DNA of 64,000 nt from Glutamicibacter sp002979865 (GCF_050030965.1 NZ_CP188297.1:3286001-3350000), one strand, 5' to 3'. Counted from the stretch's first letter, positions 50,271-59,247 are shown. The notes: generated from the sequence alone by a model not told the origin. Numbers and translations: made by a program.

Positions 50271-51653
50271 ATGAGCGATAACTCGCAGCCGGTTTCAAGC
50301 AGGCGAGCTCTGCGCGAAAAACGACGTGCTGAGATGGAAGCTTTGCTGGCCAACAGCAAGGCCGAGCAGGCAGCCAAGGAGCACGCGTCGAAAAGCGCGG
50401 AAAAGGCCGAGGATTCGGCGAAGCCAGCGAAATCTGACGCGACCCCAAAGGCCAAGCCGGCACCCAAGGCAGAGCCAGCAAAACCAGCTCCAGCCAAGCC
50501 GCAGCCGGCCAAGCCTGCACCCAAGCCAGAGCCGGCAAAACCAGCTCCAGCCAAGCCGCAGCCGGCCAAGCCAGCCGCCAAGACCGCAGGTGCCAAGCCA
50601 GAAGCGGCCAAGCCGGCTGGAGCCCCAGCCAAGGCTCCCAGCGCAAAGCCTGCAGCTGAGCCAGCTAGCGCACCACAGTCCGAAGAGTCCCTGGGTGAAC
50701 GGGCGTCGTTGCGCCGTGCCCGTGACCGCGAGGCCTTGCGCGAGCGTCGTCGACTGGAAGAAGAGGTCGGCGCGCTGACCACTAATATTCCAACGGTCGC
50801 CCCCGCGGAGGAACCTAAGCCGCTGACCCGCCGTCAACTGCGCCTCCAGGCGCTGGCAGACCAGGGCAAGGCCGAGCCGAAGGCCCCGGCCGCCAAGAAG
50901 CCTGCGCCCAAGGAAGACGACCCGGAGACTACGGTCATGAGCGTCGAGCAGGCGCTAGCCGCCCGCCGTGCCCACGCGCCGAAGACCCCGGTCGATCCAA
51001 ACCTGCTGGGGGAGGACGATTCCGAGATCGATCTCGAAGTGCTCGCCCACCAGCGTGAAATGGCAGCCCGCGCGGCCATCATTTCCCGCCGTGCCGCGGA
51101 ACGTGAACGCCTGCGCATCCAGAATGCCAACCAGGGCAAGGACGACAAGGCCTCCGATCCTTTCACCGGCGCCATGGGCAACATTCGCGAGGTCGAGGAC
51201 CGCATCGCCAAAACCGGCGTGCAAGGGCCCAAGACCCAGAGTGTTTCGCTGGACTTCAACGCCGGCGGCAAGCTCAGCTCCAAGAAGGACGAAGCGGCAC
51301 CAGCAGCCAAGAAGCCTATGGCCAAGCCGGCGCCCAAACCCGCAGCGAAGGCCCCCGCCAAGCCTGCGGCCAAGGCACCGGCCAAGCCTGCAGCCAAGCC
51401 AGTTGCAAAACCAGCCGCTAAGCCTGCGCCAAAGGCGCCGGCGGATCAGAAGGCTGAAACCCATACGGCCCAACCGGCCCCGGACGTTGACATGCCACGC
51501 ATCGATGCGGTCAATGCACAGGGATTGCAGCCACTTGACGTGCAGGCGCACGGCCTCCGCCGCGCCAATAACATGCTGATCGCGATGATCGTCGCCCTCA
51601 GCGTGGGCGGTGCAGCATTGATTGCTGGCTTGATCATGTTGCTTGGCAACTAG
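50271..51653 (+). CDS. Ala/Pro/Lys-rich, C-terminally membrane-anchored protein of unknown function
   Basis: 460 residues from the ATG at 50271 preceded by GGGAG. The N-terminal region is Ala/Pro/Lys-rich with a nearly exact 57-base duplication (50471-50527 and 50528 on, unit AEPAKPAPAKPQPAKP). Arg-rich coiled-coil-like segments follow (RRARDREALRERRRLEEEV; RREMAA-type around 265-285), then a second Lys/Ala/Pro stretch and a single C-terminal membrane helix (MLIAMIVALSVGGAALIAGLIMLL). No enzyme domain. A tail-anchored protein between nadD and rsfS; related genomes often carry a similar low-complexity gene here. Role unknown, possibly at the envelope or division site. Confidence 0.8.
   Translation: MSDNSQPVSSRRALREKRRAEMEALLANSKAEQAAKEHASKSAEKAEDSAKPAKSDATPKAKPAPKAEPAKPAPAKPQPAKPAPKPEPAKPAPAKPQPAKPAAKTAGAKPEAAKPAGAPAKAPSAKPAAEPASAPQSEESLGERASLRRARDREALRERRRLEEEVGALTTNIPTVAPAEEPKPLTRRQLRLQALADQGKAEPKAPAAKKPAPKEDDPETTVMSVEQALAARRAHAPKTPVDPNLLGEDDSEIDLEVLAHQREMAARAAIISRRAAERERLRIQNANQGKDDKASDPFTGAMGNIREVEDRIAKTGVQGPKTQSVSLDFNAGGKLSSKKDEAAPAAKKPMAKPAPKPAAKAPAKPAAKAPAKPAAKPVAKPAAKPAPKAPADQKAETHTAQPAPDVDMPRIDAVNAQGLQPLDVQAHGLRRANNMLIAMIVALSVGGAALIAGLIMLLGN
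50471..50575 (+). repeat. 57-base tandem repeat inside the Ala/Pro/Lys-rich gene
   Basis: AGAGCCAGCAAAACC and AGAGCCGGCAAAACC begin two successive units with nearly identical following sequence, encoding a 19-residue period. Confidence 0.8.
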
Positions 51654-51710
51654 TTTTCGTAGGACAATTAGGTTCTCGATCTACACCTCTATAAGGAGAC
51701 ACTCCACTCT

Positions 51711-52091
51711 ATGGGAGCACACGCCGAATCAATTGCCCTCGTGAAAGTTGCCGCGCACGCGGCTTCCGAGAAGATGGCAGAAAACATGGTCGCGCTGGAC
51801 GTTGCCGACCGCTTGGGCGTCACCGACGCTTTCTTGATTGTCTCTGGTGGATCAGAACCTCAGGTGAACGCAATCGTCGATGAAATCGTCGCTGAGGTGC
51901 TCGACGAGTACAGCATGCGTCCGATTCGCCGTGAAGGCTTCGGCCAGGGACGCTGGGTCCTGCTGGACTACGGCGACGTAGTCGTCCACGTTCAGCACCA
52001 GGAAGACCGCATCTTCTACGCGCTCGAACGCCTGTGGGCCGACTGCCCAGTCATCGAGCTGCCTGAGGAACTTTCTGAAAACCAGAAGTAA
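51711..52091 (+). CDS. rsfS: ribosomal silencing factor RsfS
   Basis: 126 residues. DUF143/RsfS signature: LDVADRLGVTDAFLIVSG, GEGQGRWVLLDYGDVVVHV-like segment and EDRIFYALERLW. It binds L14 and blocks subunit joining in poor conditions. AAGGAGAC precedes the ATG. NadD-RsfS neighbourhood is conserved. Confidence 0.95.
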   Translation: MGAHAESIALVKVAAHAASEKMAENMVALDVADRLGVTDAFLIVSGGSEPQVNAIVDEIVAEVLDEYSMRPIRREGFGQGRWVLLDYGDVVVHVQHQEDRIFYALERLWADCPVIELPEELSENQK

Positions 52092-52099
52092 CCCTCAAT

Positions 52100-52149
52100 T
52101 TGCATCCTGATCAGGTAGTCATCTATGATTATGGAGTTGCCTGATCAGG
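52100..52149 (+). promoter_or_regulatory. tRNA-Ala promoter with two CCTGATCAGG palindromes
   Basis: TTGCAT (52100-52105) and TATGAT (52124-52129) are 18 bases apart, a good promoter for the tRNA. The palindrome CCTGATCAGG fills part of the spacer (52106-52115), and a second copy lies at 52140-52149, near +5. The copies are 34 bases apart. Two identical 10-base palindromes around a tRNA promoter suggest an operator pair or alternative hairpins. Confidence 0.55.
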
Positions 52150-52163
52150 GTAGCAATCCTTTT

Positions 52164-52236
52164 GGGGGTATGGCGCAGTTGGTAGCGCGTCTGCATGGCA
52201 TGCAGAAGGTCAGGGGTTCGAATCCCCTTACCTCCA
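52164..52236 (+). tRNA. tRNA-Ala(GGC)
   Basis: Acceptor arms GGGGGTA/TACCTCC (one G-T pair), anticodon stem TCTGC/GCAGA around ATGGCAT (anticodon GGC), T-arm GGGTTCGAATCCC, discriminator A. Confidence 0.97.
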
Positions 52237-52242
52237 CAAATT

Positions 52243-52286
52243 AAAATCCTGAAATTTCGGTTTGTCCGAGATTTCAGGATTTTTTG
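52243..52286 (+). terminator. terminator of tRNA-Ala
   Basis: AAATCCTGAAAT pairs with ATTTCAGGATTT (inner CGG/CCG), then TTTTTTG. Confidence 0.9.
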
Positions 52287-52347
52287 TTTTCCACAAACCG
52301 TGTTGCCCACCGCCGGTGCCCGCGATGCCCACGGCATGCTGTATCCC

Positions 52348-54084
52348 ATGAGCACAGTGACGGCACAAGCACTATCGAATCTGGTCGAGGCGGGCAAGCT
52401 AATCGCCTTGGCTACTTCGATCCTGTCCGGCGACGTACCGGCCGGCCACGCTGCGATATTCGCGCTGTATGTCGAGGAAATCAACCAAAAGCTCAGTCGG
52501 GCACAGATCCACGCAGCTCATGCCCTACGCCGCACCGGTGCACACAAACTTGATCAGGCCTCCTTCCAAGCGGTCAGCGATGCTGGTGTCGATCCCACGC
52601 TGGAACAACTTGAAGCCGCCGAAGGACATGCCACTACCGGGCGCACCCATTTCAAAGACGCCAAAGGCATGATGACCGACTGGCTGAATATTCCGCGCGG
52701 CACTGCAGGAACTCGGCTAGTCCAAGCCGACTGCCTGCTAGGTGGTGTCGATCAAGCAGGGCAACCGGTAGAGCCGTGGCTCCCGGAGCTAGCCGCGCAA
52801 TTCGAAGCCCCGAATGTGGACCCGCGATTGGTAGCTTCTACGGCCTTGAAGCTGCATTCGGCACGTAATGATTTCGGCGACGATGAAACCGGCCAGGCGG
52901 AGAAAGCGCGATTGGAAGCAGAATCAGTCGCTTTCCTGCGCTCAGAACCCAAATCGGCTCGTAAGCACATCAATGACTTGGTGGCTCAGGTGAAAGCCGG
53001 CAAACGCCCGCTGAAAGCTCTGCTGGAGCGCATTGGCATCTTCAAGAAGGGCATGCGCCAGGGCCTGATCGAGTATACGCTTCGTGTGTTGCCCTCCCAG
53101 GCGGCGTATATCGAGGCCTACTTCGCGCAACTGGACAATCCTGCCACCGTGGCCGGGAACAGGGACGGCTTGAAAGACGCCGAGGCTCAATTCACGGGTC
53201 AGCAGGACTCCGGTTGGGACGATGCGGAGTCCAAACCGGACTGGGCAAAAGACGATCCGGTGGCGGACGAAGAAACCGAAGACGATAGTCCGCCGGCAGA
53301 CAACAACGAACAAGTTTCGGAGACCTCGGATGACGAGGAAGAATGTTGCCGGCCGGGGGATCCTGAAGAACGTAATACTGAATCAGCTACCAATGGTGCA
53401 GTCACTCCATGGGAGGATTTGAAGCCCGAGCGACGCCGTTTAGTTGGATTCATGGCAATGCTGATGAGTGACAGGACGAGCACCAGTGACCCGCCGGGTC
53501 AACGTGCTGGGTTGGTCGCACCGCAGGTGAGCATCATTCTGAATTGGGACAAGATGCAAGAGCAAGCACAAGACTTCGCGGTCACCAGCAGTGGGATGTC
53601 CTTGTCTGCTGGTGAAGTCAGAACTGCGCTGTGCAATGCCGGAGTGTATCCGGTAGTGCTCAATGGCCAGAGCCTGCCCCTCGATTTAGGCCGGACGCAA
53701 CGACTGTATTCGAAGTCCCAGCGCCGTGCGATCCGAGCCGCCTACCGGGGCTGTTCCTATCCTGGATGCAGCATGCCCGTAGAACGGTGCGAAATTGATC
53801 ATCTGGACGCGTGGGAAAAGGGTGGACGAACGGATATCAAGTCTGCCGGGTTGAATTGCCTGATACACCACACTGCCCGGCATTGCGGGTTGTTCCACGC
53901 GGTGAAGATTCCGGAGAGCAGGCCGATGGTATTGCTTTCACCAGAATTGGATCCGGAACAGAAATTGCGGATCAATACGTATTTCATGACTCCCGCAGAG
54001 GCATTGGAAGCTGAAGCGTTGGCGGATGAAACGACAGCGAAGTGGCGCGCGGGGGAGCTGGACGTAGAAATCGTCGAACCTTGA
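52348..54084 (+). CDS. DUF222 domain HNH endonuclease family protein (13E12-repeat type)
   Basis: 578 residues from the ATG at 52348 (another at 52336; neither has a good ribosome binding site). The N-terminal DUF222 region runs to about 370, interrupted by an acidic linker (ADEETEDDSPPADNNEQ around 315-360). The C-terminal HNH has YRGCSYPGC, CEIDHLDAW and NCLIHHTARHCG, so the metal and catalytic residues are present. Family members are numerous in actinobacteria (13E12 elements in mycobacteria), often as repeats with suspected mobile behaviour; the function is unproven. It directly follows tRNA-Ala. Composition is a little less GC-rich than that of housekeeping genes nearby. Confidence 0.88.
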   Translation: MSTVTAQALSNLVEAGKLIALATSILSGDVPAGHAAIFALYVEEINQKLSRAQIHAAHALRRTGAHKLDQASFQAVSDAGVDPTLEQLEAAEGHATTGRTHFKDAKGMMTDWLNIPRGTAGTRLVQADCLLGGVDQAGQPVEPWLPELAAQFEAPNVDPRLVASTALKLHSARNDFGDDETGQAEKARLEAESVAFLRSEPKSARKHINDLVAQVKAGKRPLKALLERIGIFKKGMRQGLIEYTLRVLPSQAAYIEAYFAQLDNPATVAGNRDGLKDAEAQFTGQQDSGWDDAESKPDWAKDDPVADEETEDDSPPADNNEQVSETSDDEEECCRPGDPEERNTESATNGAVTPWEDLKPERRRLVGFMAMLMSDRTSTSDPPGQRAGLVAPQVSIILNWDKMQEQAQDFAVTSSGMSLSAGEVRTALCNAGVYPVVLNGQSLPLDLGRTQRLYSKSQRRAIRAAYRGCSYPGCSMPVERCEIDHLDAWEKGGRTDIKSAGLNCLIHHTARHCGLFHAVKIPESRPMVLLSPELDPEQKLRINTYFMTPAEALEAEALADETTAKWRAGELDVEIVEP

Positions 54085-54191
54085 GATCCCCCTAGCAAGA
54101 TTCAGCCGCCGACGAGCGGAGGACCGTTTCAGCGCCGATATTCTCGCCGGAGTTGCGATACTTGAATGAACGAAGATCATTCAGGAGCAAT

Positions 54192-55283
54192 ATGTCACGT
54201 GTTCAACGCCGGGCTGCGAATTCCCGACCATTTTTCGGTACCCAGAATTCGTCGCATACCTCGATGGCTGTTCGCTATATTGATGATGGCAACGTGGAAT
54301 CCGCTCCGGAAGGCACGAGCGCGGCCGATGCGCTGGCGTTCGGCCAGACTGGTGATCAGCGCATTGCTTTGTCCTTGTATCCCACACCAGATGAAGCTGA
54401 CATCCACGATCTCACCGAGGCGTGGGAACTGCATCCAGTGCTAGCCGAAGACCTCGTGCACGCCCGCCAGCGGCCTAAACTCGAACGCTACGGCGAGGTG
54501 CTCCTGCTGGTAGTTCGCTCAGCGTTGTACCTCGATGAATCCGAAGAAGTCGAGCTGTCCGAGTTCCACATCCTGATGCGCAAAGGCGCTGTGGCGGTGC
54601 TCTGCCAGGACCACCGGTGGATCGACGGCACAGACGGCGAGGAATTCGTCGAGTCAATCAGGAACGGCAAGCTTCGCAAGGACCAGGTGCTGCTCAAAGA
54701 CCCGGAGCTGCTCCGGTTGGGCGCCGAAGCAGTGCTGTACCGGATACTTGATGCGATTGTTGATGGATACGCCCCCGTGCTCCACGGCCTGGGGATCGAC
54801 AAGGAGCAGATCGAACGGCAAGTCTTCAGTGGCGATGCCGCAGTCACCGAACGCATTTATCGCCTCAGCCAAGAAGTGATCGACATGCAGCATGCGACCG
54901 CGTCATTGCTGGAGGTCGTGCAATCGCTCGACGACGGGTTCAAGAAGTACCCGGTGCCCGCTGAGCTGGAAACCTACCTGCAGGATGTCACTGACCACCT
55001 CACCCGCGCGCATACCCAAGCCGTGGAATACCGGGATGCGCTATCGCAGATCTTGAGCGTCAATTCCACCCTCGTAGCCCAGCGCCAAAACGAGGACATG
55101 AAGAAGATTTCCGGTTGGGCAGCGATCCTCTTCGCCCCGACCTTGATTGCAGCGATTTACGGGATGAACTTCGAGAACATGCCAGAACTGCATTGGACCT
55201 TCGGCTACCCGATTGCGGCCGGCCTCATGCTGGGATTTGCTGCCGCACTATATGGTGTATTCAAATGGCGCAAGTGGTTCTGA
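54192..55283 (+). CDS. corA: CorA-family magnesium/divalent cation transporter
   Basis: 363 residues from the ATG at 54192 with AGGAG before it; the frame extends upstream to 54153 but that part lacks a ribosome binding site. Large cytoplasmic N-terminal domain, then two C-terminal helices with the selectivity motif YGMNFENMPEL. A pentameric channel in the plasma membrane. The end overlaps the upstream part of the GyrI-like ORF. Confidence 0.92.
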   Translation: MSRVQRRAANSRPFFGTQNSSHTSMAVRYIDDGNVESAPEGTSAADALAFGQTGDQRIALSLYPTPDEADIHDLTEAWELHPVLAEDLVHARQRPKLERYGEVLLLVVRSALYLDESEEVELSEFHILMRKGAVAVLCQDHRWIDGTDGEEFVESIRNGKLRKDQVLLKDPELLRLGAEAVLYRILDAIVDGYAPVLHGLGIDKEQIERQVFSGDAAVTERIYRLSQEVIDMQHATASLLEVVQSLDDGFKKYPVPAELETYLQDVTDHLTRAHTQAVEYRDALSQILSVNSTLVAQRQNEDMKKISGWAAILFAPTLIAAIYGMNFENMPELHWTFGYPIAAGLMLGFAAALYGVFKWRKWF

Positions 55284-55306
55284 GCGGAAAGATTCCAGGG
55301 GAGACA

Positions 55307-55924
55307 TTGACGGCGAAAATCGACTTCAAGAAGTCGCTGGACAGCTATCGGTCCGTGGCCGGGCAGTTCCGTGTCCTGCAGCTGCCAGCGATGCACTACC
55401 TGATGTTCGATGGATCAGGTGACCCGAATACCAGCAACTTGTACCAGCAAGCCCTGCAAACCTTGTATCCGGTGGCCTACAAACTCAAATTCGCGAGCAA
55501 GGCGCAGGGCAAGGACTATGTCGTCCCGCCGCTGGAAGGCTTGTGGTGGGCCGAGGACATGGCGGTCTTTACCGAACGGAGAGACAAGGAACAGTGGAGC
55601 TGGACCATGATGCTGATGGTCCCGGCGTGGATCAACGAGGACGACTACGCGACGGCTCTGGAAACCGCCCAGGCGAAGAAGCCGTTGCCTTGCCCTGGGC
55701 GCATCCGGTTCCAGTCGCTTGCTGAAGGCCAATGCGTGCAGACGCTGCACATTGGCCCCTACGATGCAGAAGCCGAAATCCTGGCCGCGATGCACCACGA
55801 ATTCATACCCGGCCAGGGACTGCGCATGACTGGCAAGCACCACGAGATCTACCTCGGCGACCCTCGTAAGGTGGCACCGGAAAAGCTTCGCACGATCCTG
55901 CGCCAACCCGTTGAGCCCAACTAG
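55307..55924 (+). CDS. GyrI-like small-molecule-binding domain protein
   Basis: 205 residues from a TTG at 55307 with AGGGGAG just upstream; an ATG at 55265 (inside corA) would add 14 residues. KIDFKKSLDSYR at the start is the family's usual beginning, followed by LMFDGSGDPN, GLWWAEDM, LMVPAWIN and TLHIGPYDAE. Homologues are GyrI-like/AraC-effector-domain proteins that bind or hydrolyse hydrophobic compounds; a gyrase-inhibitor role is not implied. The next gene starts 15 bases later. Confidence 0.82.
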   Translation: MTAKIDFKKSLDSYRSVAGQFRVLQLPAMHYLMFDGSGDPNTSNLYQQALQTLYPVAYKLKFASKAQGKDYVVPPLEGLWWAEDMAVFTERRDKEQWSWTMMLMVPAWINEDDYATALETAQAKKPLPCPGRIRFQSLAEGQCVQTLHIGPYDAEAEILAAMHHEFIPGQGLRMTGKHHEIYLGDPRKVAPEKLRTILRQPVEPN

Positions 55925-55938
55925 CGAGAGGAAAATAG

Positions 55939-56613
55939 ATGGAACTGGCACCCCAGAGCACAGTTGCCCAAGTGCAACAGGCACTGGCCGAGCTCGAAGA
56001 CCCCAAGTACCGCGCGGTCAATGAGAAGCACGGCGATGATTTCGGCGTGAATCTAGGCAAGCTCCGCGCCTTGGCCAAGTCGTTGAAGAGCAACCAGGAG
56101 CTTGCCGAGGAACTCTGGGCCACCGGCGAAACCGCAACCCGGCTGGTCGCGCTGCTGATCGCCAAACCACGGAGCTTTACCTTGGAGCAGCTGCAGGTGT
56201 GGAGCCAAGGCGCCAGCACTCCCAAGGTCCAAGCATGGTTCCTGAGCTACATCGTCAAGAAATCCAAGCTGCTCGAGGAGCTCCGCCTGCTGCTCATGAG
56301 CCAGAGCGACCCGGTACAGCTGGCTGCCGGCTGGGAGCTGACTGCCCACCAGGTAGTCAAGGCCCCGGAACTGCTGGACCTGGAACAGCTGCTTGACACG
56401 ATCGAAGCCCGAATGAGCGCCGCACCGGATCGCCTGCAGTGGGCGATGAATACGACCCTGGCGCACATCGGCATCGAGCATGAGCATTTGCGCCGACGTG
56501 CCCTGGCCATCGGCGAGACCTTGCAGGTGCTGGCGGACTACCCGACCTCCGCCGGGTGCATTTCACCATTCGCTCCCATCTGGATCACCGAAATGGCCAA
56601 AAGAAAAGCCTAG
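55939..56613 (+). CDS. DNA alkylation repair protein (AlkD-like HEAT repeats)
   Basis: 224 residues. Helical HEAT-repeat protein of the AlkD superfamily; FGVNLGKLRALAKSLKSNQELAEELW is the AlkD opening, with QWAMNTTLAHIGI in the later helices. The typical AlkD catalytic residues are not certain from sequence alone, so it may be a glycosylase for bulky alkyl lesions or a non-catalytic member. It follows the GyrI-like gene in the same direction and ends at a convergent terminator. Confidence 0.8.
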   Translation: MELAPQSTVAQVQQALAELEDPKYRAVNEKHGDDFGVNLGKLRALAKSLKSNQELAEELWATGETATRLVALLIAKPRSFTLEQLQVWSQGASTPKVQAWFLSYIVKKSKLLEELRLLLMSQSDPVQLAAGWELTAHQVVKAPELLDLEQLLDTIEARMSAAPDRLQWAMNTTLAHIGIEHEHLRRRALAIGETLQVLADYPTSAGCISPFAPIWITEMAKRKA

Positions 56614-56637
56614 GTCCAGCAATCGCTGGACCTAGGC
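56608..56637. terminator. convergent terminator after the AlkD-like gene and the permease
   Basis: GCCTAGGTCCAGC and GCTGGACCTAGGC flank a four-base loop. The stem includes the stop codon of the AlkD-like gene. No clear T run. Confidence 0.75.
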
Positions 56638-56646
56638 TTCCGGGAG

Positions 56647-58023
56647 CTAGGCGTCCGCCGGTTCCTCGCGCTTATCGCGCAGCGCGATCTTGGAGATCAC
56701 CCAGATCACGGCGGTCAGCCCGCCGGTGAGCAGCAGCTGGGTGCGCGCCGCGGGATCAGTCATCGCGATGGCGACAATCGCCGCAAGGACGATGATCGTA
56801 GTGATCGACAGGCCCGGGAAACCCCACAGCCGCAACGGCAGATGCCCGCCATCGCGGTCCGCGCGGCGACGCAGGATCAGCTGCGTCACGGCAATGAACG
56901 CCCAGATGAAGATGATGGTCGAACCCACCACGTTCAGCAAGATCGGCATCACAGCCTCGGGCCAGATCCAGTTCAGGCCCACGGCCAGGAAGGAGAAGGC
57001 CACGGAGGCGATCACGGCCTTCGACGGCACGCCCTTGCCGGTCACGTGGGTGACGGCGCTCGGGGCGAGCTTGCGCTGGCCCAGCGAGTACAGCATGCGC
57101 GAGGAACCGTAGATATTCGCGTTCATCGCCGAAAGCAAGGCGACCACGACCACGGCGTTCATCAAGAAGCCCACGCCTGGAATGTGCATGACATCCAGTG
57201 CAGCCGCAAATGGGCCGTCCACGATCGCCGGATCATTCCAGGGCACCAGGGCGACAATGACCAGGATCGAGCCGAGGTAGAAGAACAGGATACGCATCAT
57301 CACGGACTTGACCACGCGCTTGATGTTGCCGGCCGGGTCCTTGGACTCGGCGGCCGCGATGGACACCACTTCGGTACCGCCGAAGGAGAAGATGACGATC
57401 AGGACTGCGGCGGCGATGCCGGCCATGCCACCGGGGGCGAAGCCGCCATGGGCGGCCAGATTGGCGAAGCCAACTGGTTCCGGCGTCGGGATCACCCGGG
57501 TCAGCACCAAGGCGCCGAAGACCAGGAACGCGATGATCGCAGCCACCTTGATCACGGCAAACCAGTATTCGAAACGGCCGTAATTCCTTACGCCGAGCAG
57601 ATTCGCTCCGGTCAGGACCACCACGAAGCCGAGCACCCATGCCCACTGCGGGAAGGCCGGAACCCAGCCGGCGGTAATAGCCGCGGCCCCGGTAGCCTCG
57701 GCAGCGATCACCACGACCAGCTGGATCCAGTAGAGCCAGCCCAGGGTGGACCCTGCGCTGCGCCCCATGGCCTGGCCAGCGAAGGTGGAGAACGCGCCGG
57801 AGGACGGATTGGCGGCTACCATCTCCGCGAGCATGGCCATGATCACGATGATCACGGTTCCAGCGATCAGGTAGGAGACCAGCACGGCCGGACCGGCGAT
57901 GGAAATGGCCTGGCCGGAGCCGACGAACAGGCCAGCGCCGATCGCGCCGCCCAGGCCCATCATGGAGATCTGGCGCCGGGTCAGCCCGGTATGCAGCTGC
58001 TCGGGGGCTTTGACTGCGCTCAC
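56647..58023 (-). CDS. amino acid permease, APC superfamily
   Basis: 458 residues, twelve membrane helices. Opening LTRRQISMMGLGGAIGAGLFVGSG is the AAT-family consensus, with FSFGGTEVVSIAAAES further on. A proton-coupled amino-acid symporter; the substrate is uncertain, and an aromatic amino acid, histidine or a related compound would fit the coupled aminotransferase. The start ATG overlaps the aminotransferase stop (ATGA), so the two are translated together. Confidence 0.9.
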   Translation of the reverse strand: MSAVKAPEQLHTGLTRRQISMMGLGGAIGAGLFVGSGQAISIAGPAVLVSYLIAGTVIIVIMAMLAEMVAANPSSGAFSTFAGQAMGRSAGSTLGWLYWIQLVVVIAAEATGAAAITAGWVPAFPQWAWVLGFVVVLTGANLLGVRNYGRFEYWFAVIKVAAIIAFLVFGALVLTRVIPTPEPVGFANLAAHGGFAPGGMAGIAAAVLIVIFSFGGTEVVSIAAAESKDPAGNIKRVVKSVMMRILFFYLGSILVIVALVPWNDPAIVDGPFAAALDVMHIPGVGFLMNAVVVVALLSAMNANIYGSSRMLYSLGQRKLAPSAVTHVTGKGVPSKAVIASVAFSFLAVGLNWIWPEAVMPILLNVVGSTIIFIWAFIAVTQLILRRRADRDGGHLPLRLWGFPGLSITTIIVLAAIVAIAMTDPAARTQLLLTGGLTAVIWVISKIALRDKREEPADA

Positions 58024-59081
58024 GCGGTGGCCTCCTGGACGGGCAGGGCCGCGAGCACGCGATCCACGTCGTGTGCGGTACCGGAGGAAATCCTCAACCC
58101 GTCACCGGGGAAGGCGCGAACCACTACACCGCCGGCGGCGAGCTTGGCTTCAAGCTCTTCGGTCGCCTCGCCGGCATCCACCCAGACGAAGTTCGCCTGC
58201 GACTTCACGACCGGGTATCCGGCAGCAGCCAGGCCCTCGTACATCCGCTCGCGCTGGGTGACGACTTCCTCGATGCGCAGCGACAGCTCGCCGATGGCGG
58301 CCAGCGAGGCCACCGCCGCGCGCTGTGCCAAGTCGGAGACGCCAAATGGCACGGCCACCTTGCGCAGGTTCCCGGCAACTTCCAGCGGGCTGATGGCGTA
58401 TCCGACGCGCAGGCCAGCCAGGCCGTAGGCCTTGGAGAAGGTGTGCAGCACGGCCACATGCGGGTACTTGCGGAACAGCTCGATGCCATCGGCCCGCACG
58501 GCCGAGCGGTCGAAGTGCACGTAGGCTTCGTCGACGACGACCAGCACGTTGCGCGGCACGGCATTGATGAACTCATCCAGCGCGCGGGCCTCCACCACCG
58601 TGCCGGTCGGGTTGTTCGGGTTGCAGATGAAGACCAATCGGGTCTTATCGGTGATCGCGGCCAGCATGGCGGGCAGATCATGGCGGCTATCGGCATCCAG
58701 GGGCACCTCGACCGGGGTGGCGCCGGCGATCCGCACCAGCGAAGGATACGCCTCGAAGGAGCGCCACGCGTAGATGACTTCGTCGCCCTCGGCGGCAACC
58801 GCATGGATGATCTGGGCCGCGACCTCGACCGAGCCCGCGCCCAGGGTGATGTGCTCCGCCGGGACGCCGAACTGCGAGCTGAGGGCGCCGGTCAATTCGG
58901 GCGCCGCGATGCTCGGGTAGCGGTGGATCGTGGCCAGGCCCTCCTGGATGCTGGACAGCACCGAGGGCAGCGGGCTATGCGGGGATTCGTTGGATGAGAG
59001 CTTGGAGGCTCCAGCGGCTGCGGGCTTGCCCTGCTTGTAAGCGGGCACTTCCTGCAAGGAGGGGCGCTGGTGAAGGGTCAT
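58020..59081 (-). CDS. PLP-dependent aminotransferase (histidinol-phosphate/aromatic type)
   Basis: 353 residues from the ATG at 59081 preceded by GAGAGGAAA. Class I/II fold: LSSNESPHSPLPSV, FICNPNNPTGTV, VDEAYVHFD, and the PLP lysine in TFSKAYGLAGLRVGYA. The length and motifs fit HisC and the aromatic aminotransferase Pat, which are hard to separate. No other his genes are near, and it is coupled to an amino-acid permease under an Lrp regulator, so use of an imported amino acid (aromatic aminotransferase) is more likely than histidine synthesis. Confidence 0.88.
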   Translation of the reverse strand: MTLHQRPSLQEVPAYKQGKPAAAGASKLSSNESPHSPLPSVLSSIQEGLATIHRYPSIAAPELTGALSSQFGVPAEHITLGAGSVEVAAQIIHAVAAEGDEVIYAWRSFEAYPSLVRIAGATPVEVPLDADSRHDLPAMLAAITDKTRLVFICNPNNPTGTVVEARALDEFINAVPRNVLVVVDEAYVHFDRSAVRADGIELFRKYPHVAVLHTFSKAYGLAGLRVGYAISPLEVAGNLRKVAVPFGVSDLAQRAAVASLAAIGELSLRIEEVVTQRERMYEGLAAAGYPVVKSQANFVWVDAGEATEELEAKLAAGGVVVRAFPGDGLRISSGTAHDVDRVLAALPVQEATA

Positions 59082-59167
59082 GAGTTTCCTCTCTGACTGC
59101 CAGAGCTGCACGAGGTTGGCAATCGTTCGTATGACAAAGCCGTGGTGCGTGGTCAGCGGTGGCCCTG

Positions 59168-59196
59168 CTCATATCCTCGCGTGTCGCGATTCACAA
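59168..59196 (-). promoter_or_regulatory. candidate promoter of the aminotransferase-permease operon
   Basis: On the minus strand TTGTGA (59196-59191) and TATGAG (59173-59168) are 17 bases apart, 87 bases before the start codon. The palindrome at 59248-59264 lies about 50 bases upstream of the -35. Confidence 0.4.
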
Positions 59197-59247
59197 GCAT
59201 CGACTGTAGGTTGAATGAATCTGCCGGCGCAATCGCAAACCCTGTTT

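Noticed and set aside
52119..52484. Minus-strand ORF across tRNA-Ala (contains GIRTPDLLHAMQTRYQLRH)
   Set aside because: Same artefact, antisense to the tRNA and the start of the DUF222 gene.
56842..58428. 528-codon plus-strand frame opposite the permease and aminotransferase
   Set aside because: His/Asp/Gly-rich translation typical of antisense to membrane-protein codons; crosses two real genes.
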